Position numbers and translations under genes: made by a program. The notes beneath the pieces were generated by a model. The model did no database searches, was not told the DNA's origin, and saw nothing but the letters and a program-made list of their open reading frames with translations. From the IMG/VR virus record IMGVR_UViG_3300034060_000174, positions 1 through 20,926 of that record: a DNA stretch of 20,926 nucleotides. One strand, 5' to 3'. This DNA is from a virus. Of this stretch, positions 6,531 to 13,158 are shown one piece after another (position 1 is the first letter of the stretch; each line of letters opens with the position of its first letter).

Positions 6531-6758
6531 ATGAGTTACCCAAGTCCTTATTTAAAAGCAAAGTTTAAAACTAATTACGCAACAGGAGAATGTGAATTAG
6601 TAAAAGAAAGTATCGAAGCAAAAGCTAAGAAGTATGACGAGCTAGTAGAGACTATAAAGTCATTAGAGTTAATGTATACGAATGCATTAGATAAATACCC
6701 TAGCTTAACTACAATGATACAAGAGAAGTTAAGCGTATTAAAATTAATTAAATTATGA
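6531..6758 (+). CDS. Small hypothetical protein C
   Basis: This 75-residue protein begins MSYPSPYLKAKFKTNY and turns into a helical, coiled-coil-like C-terminal half. It is the first gene after the promoter-like signal at 6494-6501. The DKYPSLTTMIQEKLSVLK segment resembles that of the protein at 3839. It has a clean ATG in a GAATTATG context and overlaps the next gene by ATGA. No function assigned. Confidence 0.6.
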   Translation: MSYPSPYLKAKFKTNYATGECELVKESIEAKAKKYDELVETIKSLELMYTNALDKYPSLTTMIQEKLSVLKLIKL

Positions 6759-6955
6759 AAATAGTAGCAAACTTAACGGATAAGCACGAGACTAACCTAA
6801 AGCAAATTAAAAGACTTGGTTACATCTTAGGTGAAGAAGTCAACACGAAACCACAACAAGTATCACTAGCAATGGATTTATTGCAGTACTTAATGTGGGA
6901 ATTCAGCGAACAAGAATTAATAGAAATAATACTAAAGAACAATGAAAGAGCATAA
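6755..6955 (+). CDS. Small hypothetical protein D
   Basis: This is a 66-residue, probably helical protein. Its segment EEVNTKPQQVSLAMDLLQYLMWEF looks like a helix-turn-helix-sized bundle but has no recognisable DNA-binding signature. It starts at an ATGA overlap with the previous gene and overlaps the next by 14 bases, so it is embedded in the operon. Function unknown. Confidence 0.55.
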   Translation: MKIVANLTDKHETNLKQIKRLGYILGEEVNTKPQQVSLAMDLLQYLMWEFSEQELIEIILKNNERA

Positions 6956-7463
6956 CATTGATTGCATGAAACACAGAAAGCATACGCATTTAGCTGGTGT
7001 TGACATCGCAATAATCACAGCAGAGAAAGGTAAGTGCGTACTTACAATCAAAGATGCATACTACTCAAAAGGTGTAGATGTAAGTGGTAACAAAACGAAT
7101 GGTTACTTCCTAGAATTCGAAGAAGATGTAATGGATATGGTAGTTAATTCTTCCAATAGAAAGCAGATAAGTCAGAACTTGGTGTTAGAAAAAGGATTAT
7201 CTTTAACGGATAGCCGTAACATTGGTAATTGGATTGGTTACAAGATCGAGCTATACCATGACGAGACAATAAGAATGATGGGTAAAGTAGTTGGTGGAAT
7301 TAGAGTTAAAGGATTTAAAGTACTTCCTGAGTTACAACCTAACACACCGAACTTCGATGCAGTTAAGAAAGCATTACAAGGTGGTAACTATACAATTGAA
7401 CAAGTTAAAACGAAGTATAACGTATCTGAAGCGGTACAAAAATTGTTAGAAAATGGAAAATAA
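6942..7463 (+). CDS. Conserved phage protein next to exonuclease, possible recombination or ssDNA-binding factor
   Basis: This 173-residue protein has a beta-rich core (residues 15-130) of a type I recognise as a recurrent hypothetical protein in Bacteroidetes and other phages. The GVDIAI, YYSKGVDVSGNKTNGYF, RNIGNW and MMGKVVGGIRVKGF segments are the distinctive parts. The C-terminal tail (TIEQVKTKYNVSEAVQKLL) looks like a short helical domain. It directly precedes and overlaps a PD-(D/E)XK exonuclease, the place where phages usually carry a single-strand annealing or single-strand-binding protein. A role in recombination is therefore suggested, but by position only. An alternative start at 6966 would remove eight residues. 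Confidence 0.65.
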   Translation: MKEHNIDCMKHRKHTHLAGVDIAIITAEKGKCVLTIKDAYYSKGVDVSGNKTNGYFLEFEEDVMDMVVNSSNRKQISQNLVLEKGLSLTDSRNIGNWIGYKIELYHDETIRMMGKVVGGIRVKGFKVLPELQPNTPNFDAVKKALQGGNYTIEQVKTKYNVSEAVQKLLENGK

Positions 7464-8082
7464 AATATATAGACATAGAGCAAGTCAGTCAGGCTTGCTT
7501 TTAACAAACGGCAAAGACGATTTAAAGTTAGGTGCGTCAATGACTACACACTTAAAGAAGTGGTATGCAGAGCAAAAGTCGGGGGTACGTGAGGAAATTA
7601 GATCCAAGTATTTCGATAAGGGGAATATGTGTGAGGCAGATGCAATTGATATTACAGCAGAAAGATTAGGATTAGGCATCTTAGAAAAGAACATGGTGCA
7701 CTTCAACGATGAATACTTTCAAGGCACACCTGACGTTTACACGGATGAGTTTGTAATCGACACTAAATGCTCATGGGATTACACTACATTTTTAGACGCT
7801 GTAACGTCACCAATTAATAAAGACTACGAAGCACAATTACAAGTGTATATGCATTTGTTAGGATTAAAGAAAGCAAAGTTAGTGTATGTAATGTTAGATA
7901 CACCAGCTGAAGCTAATTATGGTGAGGATATCTTCTACTCACACCTTCCAATTGAGCAACGATTCTTTGCGTTTGATTTGGAATACGATAAAGAAATGAT
8001 TGAAGCAATGCAAGAGAAGGTAATTAATGCAAGAACTTTTTTAAATGATTACGATGCAAGAATCAAAAATATACTTAGATAA
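7453..8082 (+). CDS. PD-(D/E)XK exonuclease, YqaJ/lambda-exonuclease-like
   Basis: This is a 209-residue nuclease with the lambda-exonuclease/YqaJ-type core. The GTPDVY motif places D94. The catalytic D103-x-K105 lies in VIDTKCS. The following helix YEAQLQVYM carries Q128. An upstream acidic residue in MCEADAIDI probably completes the metal site. Such enzymes resect double-stranded DNA ends and work with a single-strand annealing protein. The overlapping upstream gene is the obvious partner candidate, and a DUF3127-type ssDNA-binding protein lies further down the same operon. It overlaps the next small gene by 29 bases. Confidence 0.85.
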   Translation: MENKIYRHRASQSGLLLTNGKDDLKLGASMTTHLKKWYAEQKSGVREEIRSKYFDKGNMCEADAIDITAERLGLGILEKNMVHFNDEYFQGTPDVYTDEFVIDTKCSWDYTTFLDAVTSPINKDYEAQLQVYMHLLGLKKAKLVYVMLDTPAEANYGEDIFYSHLPIEQRFFAFDLEYDKEMIEAMQEKVINARTFLNDYDARIKNILR

Positions 8083-8206
8083 GAGAGATAACACCATTGT
8101 CACGTTATTACTACGTGGCAATGGATTCATCCGAGTGCGTCCAAATAAAGGACTAGATATAGTAATGAGTGTAGAATGCTTTGAAGAAAATTTTAAAAAG
8201 ATATGA
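8054..8206 (+). CDS. 50-residue hypothetical protein
   Basis: A short ATG-started gene fills the space between the exonuclease and the gene at 8203. Its product begins MQESKIYLDKRDNTIVTLLL and continues with alternating strands (FIRVRPNKG) and a final helix ending EENFKKI, resembling a small beta barrel. The start lies inside the exonuclease 3' end, and the stop overlaps the next ATG as ATGA, which is the coupling pattern of this operon. That pattern is the main reason to believe it. Function unknown. Confidence 0.55.
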   Translation: MQESKIYLDKRDNTIVTLLLRGNGFIRVRPNKGLDIVMSVECFEENFKKI

Positions 8207-8451
8207 ATAAACAAATAAATAATACGTTTCAAGTATTATGCTTAATGCAAGTAGCTTTAGAGAAGTTAGAAGATATGCCAGAGGGCAACATCTTTAGAGA
8301 GAATAACTACGATGTGATAGACAACTTTATTAAGTATCTAGAATCAAATGTAGAGCCGTTGACAAGTGAGATTAACGTACAAGAGTCAGACCAATATATC
8401 TACATCACAAAGAACATTCGTAAAGTAATAGACAAAATTAGAATCAAATGA
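8203..8451 (+). CDS. Small hypothetical protein E
   Basis: This is an 82-residue, acidic, mainly helical protein with no motif I recognise. It is coupled to both neighbours by ATGA overlaps (8203-8206 and 8448-8451). It precedes an exported RlpA-like protein. No function can be proposed from sequence. Confidence 0.6.
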   Translation: MNKQINNTFQVLCLMQVALEKLEDMPEGNIFRENNYDVIDNFIKYLESNVEPLTSEINVQESDQYIYITKNIRKVIDKIRIK

Positions 8452-8765
8452 AAATAATAATCGTAATGTGTGTTTGGTGCGTTCTAACGAGTTTTAAAGC
8501 TACTTACTATAGTGATACATTCCACGGTAAAGTTATGCGTTCAGGAGCAATCTATGATATGAATAGACTGACTTGTGCAAGTAATACACATAAGTTAGGT
8601 ACTAGACTAAAAGTAACTAACCTAGATAACGGAAAGAGTGTGATAGTTAAAGTTACAGATACAGGTAGTTTTAAGAAAATAACACTAGATTTGTCAAAGA
8701 AAGCATTCAGTAAGATAGCCGAGTTAGATAAAGGAGTAATTAATATTAAAATAAAGAAAATATGA
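8448..8765 (+). CDS. Exported RlpA-like double-psi beta-barrel protein, possible lysis factor
   Basis: This 105-residue protein consists of a short hydrophobic signal segment (residues 1-18) and one RlpA-like double-psi beta-barrel domain. Diagnostic segments are YYSDTFHGK (20-28), RSGAIYDMNRLTCASNT (31-47), LGTRLKVTNLDNGKSVIVKVTDTG (50-73) and the ITLDLSKKAF helix (78-87). RlpA proteins act on the cell-wall glycan in the periplasm, some as lytic transglycosylases. Of the conserved Glu, Asp and His reported for Pseudomonas RlpA, only the Asp (D37) is kept; the equivalent positions here are A34 and S45. Activity is therefore uncertain. It has no SPOR domain. Its place amid recombination genes is odd for a lysis gene. 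It could help lysis or modify peptidoglycan during infection. Confidence 0.8.
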   Translation: MKIIIVMCVWCVLTSFKATYYSDTFHGKVMRSGAIYDMNRLTCASNTHKLGTRLKVTNLDNGKSVIVKVTDTGSFKKITLDLSKKAFSKIAELDKGVINIKIKKI

Positions 8766-9094
8766 CAAAGAAAGAATTAAAGCAAGCGTATGAATTTGAG
8801 CAACAAATAAACACGGCAATGTTTCAGGAATTTAAAAGAGTAGAAACAGAAAACAAAGTAATGCGAGACCAACTGTACGAATTAAGCAAGGACTACTTCA
8901 CGCCACAAGACGCTATAGTAGCAAAGGTAATTGAAGCATACAAAACGAGGTCAGAAATAGGAATAGCGAAGTATGGAACAACACTAGATGCAAACAATAC
9001 GGATAACTTTCTTCAGCATCTTCAGGAAGAATTAATGGACGCAACACTTTATATTGAAAAATTAAAAGAAATTGCATCGCAGTTAAATAAATAA
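8762..9094 (+). CDS. MazG-like phage protein
   Basis: This 110-residue protein has a coiled N-terminal half (1-45). Its C-terminal region (EIGIAKYGTTLDANNTDNFLQHLQEELMDATLYIEKL, 65-101) carries the KYG and EE-x2-D pattern of phage MazG-like all-alpha nucleotide pyrophosphohydrolases. E89, E90 and D93 would contribute to a metal site. If active it would hydrolyse nucleoside triphosphates to monophosphates; this is known for the family and unproven here. It overlaps the RlpA-like gene by ATGA. The next gene is a homing endonuclease inserted in the spacer after it. Confidence 0.6.
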   Translation: MTKKELKQAYEFEQQINTAMFQEFKRVETENKVMRDQLYELSKDYFTPQDAIVAKVIEAYKTRSEIGIAKYGTTLDANNTDNFLQHLQEELMDATLYIEKLKEIASQLNK

Positions 9095-9109
9095 TACTTA
9101 TATTTAAAC

Positions 9110-9589
9110 ATGGAAATATTTAAAGATATAGTTGGATACGAAGGATTGTATCAAGTTAGTAATATGGGTAGAATAAAGAGTATAATATATGCAAATGAAG
9201 TTATATTAAAGTCGCATGAAAATAAAGGATACCTTCAAGTTTCTTTAACTAAAAATAAAAAAAGAAAGCCACAAAGAGTTCATCAATTGATAGCAATGAC
9301 TTTCTTAAATCATACTCCATGCGGTCATGATTTGGTTGTAGATCATATCGACTCTAATAAAACAAATAATAAATTAGATAATCTACAAATAGTTACAAAT
9401 AGATTTAACTCTTATAAAACTCAAGGCAAATATTCAAGTAAATACAAAGGTGTGAGCTGGAATAAACGCACAGGCAATTGGAGGTCAAGAATAATGATAA
9501 ACGGAAAAGATATTTGTTTAGGATATTTTAAAAAAGAATACGATGCATACATTGCATATCAAAATAAATTATTATCTTTAAGCAATTAA
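9110..9589 (+). CDS. HNH homing endonuclease (NUMOD4-HNH-AP2)
   Basis: This 159-residue free-standing homing endonuclease has three parts: a NUMOD4 motif at 1-24 (EIFKDIVGYEGLYQVSNMG), an HNH_3-type nuclease at 57-95, and an AP2 DNA-binding domain at 109-151 (KYKGVSWNKRTGNWRSRI...GYFKKEYDA). Key nuclease residues are H58, D78, H79, N87 and N91, so it looks intact. Such genes spread by cutting a homing site in phage DNA that lacks them. It sits in its own gap, with 15 bases before and 10 bases after and no ATGA coupling, in contrast to the surrounding operon, which fits a recent insertion between the MazG-like and DUF3127 genes. I see no intron or intein around it. Confidence 0.92.
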   Translation: MEIFKDIVGYEGLYQVSNMGRIKSIIYANEVILKSHENKGYLQVSLTKNKKRKPQRVHQLIAMTFLNHTPCGHDLVVDHIDSNKTNNKLDNLQIVTNRFNSYKTQGKYSSKYKGVSWNKRTGNWRSRIMINGKDICLGYFKKEYDAYIAYQNKLLSLSN

Positions 9590-9599
9590 AAAATTAAAT

Positions 9600-9863
9600 A
9601 TGGAAATCAAAGGAAAAATTAGTTGGATCGGTGAGATTCAAAACACAGGAAAAGAAAACAGAGTATCTTTTGAAGTTACAGAATTAGAAGGACAATATCC
9701 TAACTCATTAGTATTAGACATATACGGAAATGAAAAGGTAGAGAACTTTTTTAAATTCAATATGATTGAGGACGAGGTGACAGTTGAATACAATTCAAGA
9801 GTATTCACCACTGCAGATGGAAGGAAGTTTAATAATCTATCATCTTGGAAAATAACGAAATGA
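9600..9863 (+). CDS. DUF3127-type single-stranded DNA-binding protein
   Basis: This 87-residue protein has the layout of the DUF3127 family found in Bacteroidetes and their phages. It opens with a GKISWIGEIQNTGKENRVSFEV strand pair, then QYPNSLVLDIYG, the FKFNMIEDEVTVEYNSR segment and a closing DGRKFNNLSSWKI. This is an OB-fold-like pattern, and the family is thought to bind single-stranded DNA. It would support replication and the exonuclease-based recombination encoded upstream. It overlaps the sigma-like gene by ATGA (9860-9863). Confidence 0.75.
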   Translation: MEIKGKISWIGEIQNTGKENRVSFEVTELEGQYPNSLVLDIYGNEKVENFFKFNMIEDEVTVEYNSRVFTTADGRKFNNLSSWKITK

Positions 9864-10384
9864 ATCCTCAAATAGCAGAGATAGCTAAAAAGCATAAAGA
9901 CTGGACACGTATTGTTCAGTCTTTTGGCTGTAAAACAGAAGCTGAAGACATTGTACAGGAAATGTATCTTAGATTAGATAAATACATCAAGCCTGAGCAA
10001 AAGATATCAACGTCATTCGTATGGATAACATTACGTAATATTTACTTTGACTTCCTAAAGAAAGAGCCAACCACGTTTGAACTAGATAAGACCGTTTCTG
10101 ACGCGCTTCCCGAGACTGAAAGTATAATTGCATTCGGAGAGTTAAATAAACGTGTTAGAGACGAACTTAATAATGTTGATTGGTTTGATAAGATGTTATT
10201 CGAGCTATACGTGACAAGTGGTAAGTCAATGCGTCAACTATCAAAAGAGACAGGGATAAGTCTTTCTTGTATATTCTACACCATCAATAGAACAAAAACA
10301 CACTTGCAGAGTTTACTTAATGAAGACTATGAAGATTATTTAAATGAAGATTACGAATGGCTAAAAGAAAAGCAACAGGACTAG
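9860..10384 (+). CDS. Sigma-70-like RNA polymerase sigma factor, possible late-gene regulator
   Basis: This 174-residue protein is organised like a small two-domain sigma factor. Region 2 spans roughly 10-69, with the hallmark AEDIVQEMYLRL (28-39) and FVWITLRNIYFDFLKK (53-68). A Glu/Asp-rich linker follows. Region 4 spans about 105-150, with a helix-turn-helix (SMRQLSKETGISLSCIFYTINRTK). The ATG at 9860 is preferred because it gives an ATGA overlap; an upstream TTG at 9845 would add five residues. It lies immediately before the packaging genes, so it probably redirects host RNA polymerase to late promoters. That role is inferred from position. A HTH transcription activator of sigma ancestry is the alternative. 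Confidence 0.75.
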   Translation: MNPQIAEIAKKHKDWTRIVQSFGCKTEAEDIVQEMYLRLDKYIKPEQKISTSFVWITLRNIYFDFLKKEPTTFELDKTVSDALPETESIIAFGELNKRVRDELNNVDWFDKMLFELYVTSGKSMRQLSKETGISLSCIFYTINRTKTHLQSLLNEDYEDYLNEDYEWLKEKQQD

Positions 10385-10713
10385 GAGATACAATTGAGAA
10401 CGTACTCCAAGCAACAGGAATAGATAAGGTAGCAAAGTTTATATTAGGAGAAGATTGCAAATGTGATGAACGTAAAGCAAAACTTAACGAACTTTGGTCC
10501 TATAGAAAGAAACCACTTTGCCTTAATGAAGATGAGTATCTTTGGCTTAACCAAGGAGGTTTAAAGAAAGCAGAAACATCATTAGTAGATTCTATGTTAA
10601 TGCAAAGGACACATAATAGAGTATTCCAAACAGGGAGATTAGAATATACTTCTTGTGCTTCTTGTTTGAGAGACCAATACCAAGACTTAAAGAAAATATA
10701 TGACGCATATTAA
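10357..10713 (+). CDS. Cys-rich conserved phage protein, unknown function
   Basis: This 118-residue protein starts with a basic tail and the segment GLGDTIENVLQATGI (8-22), followed by CKCDERKAKLNELW (34-47), which I recognise as a recurring pattern in Bacteroidetes phage proteins encoded just ahead of terminase genes. Cys residues at 34, 36, 55, 100 and 103 (a late CASC motif) could bind zinc. It overlaps the sigma-like gene by 28 bases, so the two are probably produced together. It could be a transcription or packaging accessory factor, but no function is shown. Confidence 0.6.
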   Translation: MAKRKATGLGDTIENVLQATGIDKVAKFILGEDCKCDERKAKLNELWSYRKKPLCLNEDEYLWLNQGGLKKAETSLVDSMLMQRTHNRVFQTGRLEYTSCASCLRDQYQDLKKIYDAY

Positions 10714-10791
10714 TAACGATATAATACAAGTAATACATTTAGGTAGCTTCTTTTTTGTAGTTTGCCTGAATTGACTAATCAATAGAAATCA
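10714..10791 (+). promoter_or_regulatory. Early/late boundary spacer, possible late promoter region
   Basis: This 78-base non-coding spacer is the only real gap between the sigma-like/Cys-rich pair and the terminase genes. It contains TACATTTA (a one-mismatch -7 match near 10734) without a convincing TTG at the right distance. It also holds a pyrimidine tract (CTTCTTTTTTG) followed by TAGTTTGCC, which resembles a shortened -7 element. No terminator hairpin is visible. A late promoter read by the phage sigma-like protein would be expected here, but its consensus is unknown. Confidence 0.3.
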
Positions 10792-11070
10792 ATGGCGGGT
10801 ACAGGAGGTAAAAGAGAGGGAGCTGGTCGTAAATCTTTAGCAACAGAGATTAAAGGATTTAACCTAGCTGCTCCACATGTAGAAGATGCTTTCAGAGTGA
10901 TTGCAGAAATAATGATTGACGAGACAAAACGTCCTGTTGATAGGATTGCTAGTGCTAAGATACTAATTGAGTATGGTTGTGGTAAACCAAAAGAAAGAGT
11001 AGAGTCAGATGTTACAATTAATACAACAACACTAAAAGATTTGATAAACTTTGGTAACACTGAATCCTAA
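10792..11070 (+). CDS. terS: Putative terminase small subunit
   Basis: This 92-residue protein opens with GGKREGAGRKS (5-15), a basic Gly-rich N-terminus very common in phage small terminase subunits. A helical region follows in which PVDRIASAKILIEYGCGKPKE resembles the helix-turn and oligomerisation segment of that family. Small terminase recognises phage DNA and passes it to the large subunit. It directly precedes the large terminase gene, whose start lies inside its 3' end. The size is small but acceptable. Position is the strongest argument. Confidence 0.75.
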   Translation: MAGTGGKREGAGRKSLATEIKGFNLAAPHVEDAFRVIAEIMIDETKRPVDRIASAKILIEYGCGKPKERVESDVTINTTTLKDLINFGNTES

Positions 11071-12256
11071 ATATAAACCATTTGGAAGTGATAGCAGATA
11101 TTTTATTATTACTGGTGGTCGTGGGAGTGGGAAGTCTTACAGTATTAACTTGCTACTTCTACTACTTACATATGAAAGTGGGCATACCATTCTATTTACG
11201 AGATATACACTTACTTCTGCTCACGTTTCTATTATTCCTGAATTTATTGATAAGATTGATGTATTAGATAAGCACTCCGATTTTCATATAACAAAGGACG
11301 AGATTATAAACTTAAGGACAGGAAGTAAGATATTATTTAAAGGTATAAAGACAAGCTCAGGAACTCAAACTGCAAACCTTAAATCATTAGCTGGTGTTAC
11401 TACATGGATACTAGACGAAGCAGAAGAGCTTACAGATGAAGATACATTTGATAAGATAGATTATTCGATACGTTCTAAAGACAAACAGAATAGGGTAATA
11501 CTTATACTTAATCCAAGTACAAAAGAGCATTTTATTTACAAGAAGTTCTTTGAAGCGAAAGGTGTTGAAGCGGGTAGTAATACAATCAAAGGAGATACAA
11601 CATACATTCACACTACTTACTTAGATAACGTAGAGAACTTATCTGAATCGTTCTTAAACCAAATAGAAACGATAAAAGAAAGAAGACCTGACAAGTATAA
11701 GCACACAATACTTGGAGGGTGGTTAGACAAAGCAGAGGGTGTTATATTTACTAATTGGAGGATAGGAGAGTTCAACAAAGAAAATGGTTCAGTGTTCGGT
11801 CAAGATTACGGTTTTAGTAATGATCCAAGTACATTAATTGAAACGTCAATTGATAGAGCTAACAAAAAGATATACATTAAAGAACACATACACAAGCAAG
11901 GTTTAACAACGTCTGAACTTGCGCAATTAAACCAACAATTTGCGGGAAGAGATTTAATTGTAGGAGATAATTCAGAACCTAGATTGATAGCAGAACTAAA
12001 AGCAAGAGGTTTAAATATAGTAGCAACAATTAAGGGAGCAGATTCAGTTAAATATGGGATAAGTTTAATTCAAGATTATGACTTGATTATTGAAGAAAAT
12101 TCCGTAAATTTGATAAAGGAATTAAACAACTATTGCTGGCTTGAAAAGAAGAGTGAGACACCAATAGATAAATGGAATCACTGCTTAGATGCAATGAGAT
12201 ATGCGATTAGTTATCAGTTAGCTAATCCAAATAAAGGAAAGTATTCAATTTACTAA
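11051..12256 (+). CDS. terL: Terminase large subunit (PBSX-like family)
   Basis: This is the 401-residue packaging motor: an ATPase that pumps DNA into the prohead plus a nuclease that cuts it. Walker A is GGRGSGKS (22-29). Walker B is TTWILDEAEEL, with the D-E pair around 121-122. The nuclease half begins near FGQDYGFSNDPST and carries further acidic residues in VGDNSEP and the C-terminal HCLDAMRYA. The only start available is TTG at 11051 (or CTG at 11060): the frame is closed by TAA at 11045-11047, and no in-frame ATG or GTG occurs until the C-terminus. Translation is thus probably coupled to the small terminase gene, which it overlaps by 20 bases. Confidence 0.92.
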   Translation: MVTLNPKYKPFGSDSRYFIITGGRGSGKSYSINLLLLLLTYESGHTILFTRYTLTSAHVSIIPEFIDKIDVLDKHSDFHITKDEIINLRTGSKILFKGIKTSSGTQTANLKSLAGVTTWILDEAEELTDEDTFDKIDYSIRSKDKQNRVILILNPSTKEHFIYKKFFEAKGVEAGSNTIKGDTTYIHTTYLDNVENLSESFLNQIETIKERRPDKYKHTILGGWLDKAEGVIFTNWRIGEFNKENGSVFGQDYGFSNDPSTLIETSIDRANKKIYIKEHIHKQGLTTSELAQLNQQFAGRDLIVGDNSEPRLIAELKARGLNIVATIKGADSVKYGISLIQDYDLIIEENSVNLIKELNNYCWLEKKSETPIDKWNHCLDAMRYAISYQLANPNKGKYSIY

Positions 12257-12268
12257 ATACAAAATAAG

Positions 12269-12472
12269 ATGAGTGAAGTTAAAGAAGTATCGTTCCAAGT
12301 ACCGAACAAGAAACAAATTATTAAAGATGTAACCTTAGACTTAATCGAGAAGTTTAAAGCTGAGCATGGATTGAATTGGAAGTTAGAAATGTACGGAGCT
12401 ATCGACAACGAGATAATGAAGTTTCAAGGAAGTTTAGAGTATTGGAAAGCTATTAGAAAGAATATTAAATGA
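12269..12472 (+). CDS. Small hypothetical protein after terminase
   Basis: This is a 67-residue, Lys/Glu-rich protein with a helical C-terminal half. I recognise no motif. It starts 12 bases after the terminase stop and overlaps the tail chaperone gene by ATGA. Its place inside the packaging/tail operon suggests a virion assembly role, without further evidence. Confidence 0.6.
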   Translation: MSEVKEVSFQVPNKKQIIKDVTLDLIEKFKAEHGLNWKLEMYGAIDNEIMKFQGSLEYWKAIRKNIK

Positions 12473-13158
12473 AGTTAGAATTAGTAATACCAACATCGTT
12501 AAGCGAGATACCTTTGATGCACTACCAAAAATACATGGTAGTTGCATCGAATAAGGACAACTCAGACTTGTTTATATCTCAGAAAATGATAGAGATCTTT
12601 TGTGGTATAGAATTGAAGAGCGTTGTAGATATTAAGTTATCAGATGTTATAGATTTGGTTACTCATTTCAAAGGTTTATTTGATAAAAAACTAGAGCTAA
12701 AGAAGACATTTGAGATACAAGGTGTAAAGTTTGGATTCATTAATGAACTAGAAGATATCTCTTTTGGTGAGTATATAGATTTAGAGTCAAACATTATTGA
12801 TGTGCAATCATTCCACAAGGCAATGGCTGTTATGTATCGACCTATCGTAGAAGAGAAAGGGGATAAGTATACCATCGAGAAATATAACGGTACAGCGAAC
12901 TATGCTGACTTAATGAAGTATGCACCACTTGATGTTGTATTACCAGCGTCGGTTTTTTTTTGGAGTTTAGGAAACGAGCTATTGACGGCTACCCTGTCCT
13001 ATTTAGAGAAACAGATGACGAAGAAGAGCAAAACGATTTTAGCGAAACAACTCAATTTGGAAAACAATGGGGATGGTATCAATCAATATATCAACTCGCT
13101 AAAGGAGACATTACAAAGTTTGAACGAGTTACAGAGTCGGGACTTTTTGAGTGCTTAA
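12469..13158 (+). CDS. Tail assembly chaperone, short form (gpG-like)
   Basis: This 229-residue protein is related to a recurrent Bacteroidetes phage family. Segments such as LPTSL/VIPTSLSEIPLMHYQKY, GVKFGFINELEDISFGEYIDLE and FHKAMAVMYRPIV are characteristic. It would be the short product of a tail assembly chaperone pair, analogous in layout to lambda gpG. At codons 163-164 the frame runs through nine T bases (12953-12961), where ribosomes can slip -1 into the overlapping frame that ends at 13235. The zero frame continues for 65 further codons after the slip site. The chaperone role is inferred from this frameshift arrangement and from its place between packaging and tail genes. Confidence 0.7.
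   Translation: MKLELVIPTSLSEIPLMHYQKYMVVASNKDNSDLFISQKMIEIFCGIELKSVVDIKLSDVIDLVTHFKGLFDKKLELKKTFEIQGVKFGFINELEDISFGEYIDLESNIIDVQSFHKAMAVMYRPIVEEKGDKYTIEKYNGTANYADLMKYAPLDVVLPASVFFWSLGNELLTATLSYLEKQMTKKSKTILAKQLNLENNGDGINQYINSLKETLQSLNELQSRDFLSA
12953..12961 (+). other. Programmed -1 ribosomal frameshift site (T9)
   Basis: A run of nine T bases (12953-12961) is read in frame as GTT TTT TTT TGG, a slippery heptamer of the T-TTT-TTT type. A -1 slip at TTT TTT leads into a frame that stays open for 91 codons (12960-13235) and has no ATG of its own. Six bases downstream a TAGGA / TCCTA stem (12968-12972 with 12997-13001) with a small inner AGC/GCT stem could act as a weak stimulator. Confidence 0.7.

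Noticed and set aside
9072-9106. A TTG ... TATATTTA promoter-like signal before the homing endonuclease
   Set aside because: The last base of the -7 element mismatches, the gap of 24 is too long, and the transcript would start at or after the ATG.
9845-9859. A TTG start for the sigma-like gene
   Set aside because: The ATG at 9860 gives the ATGA overlap that is the rule in this region.
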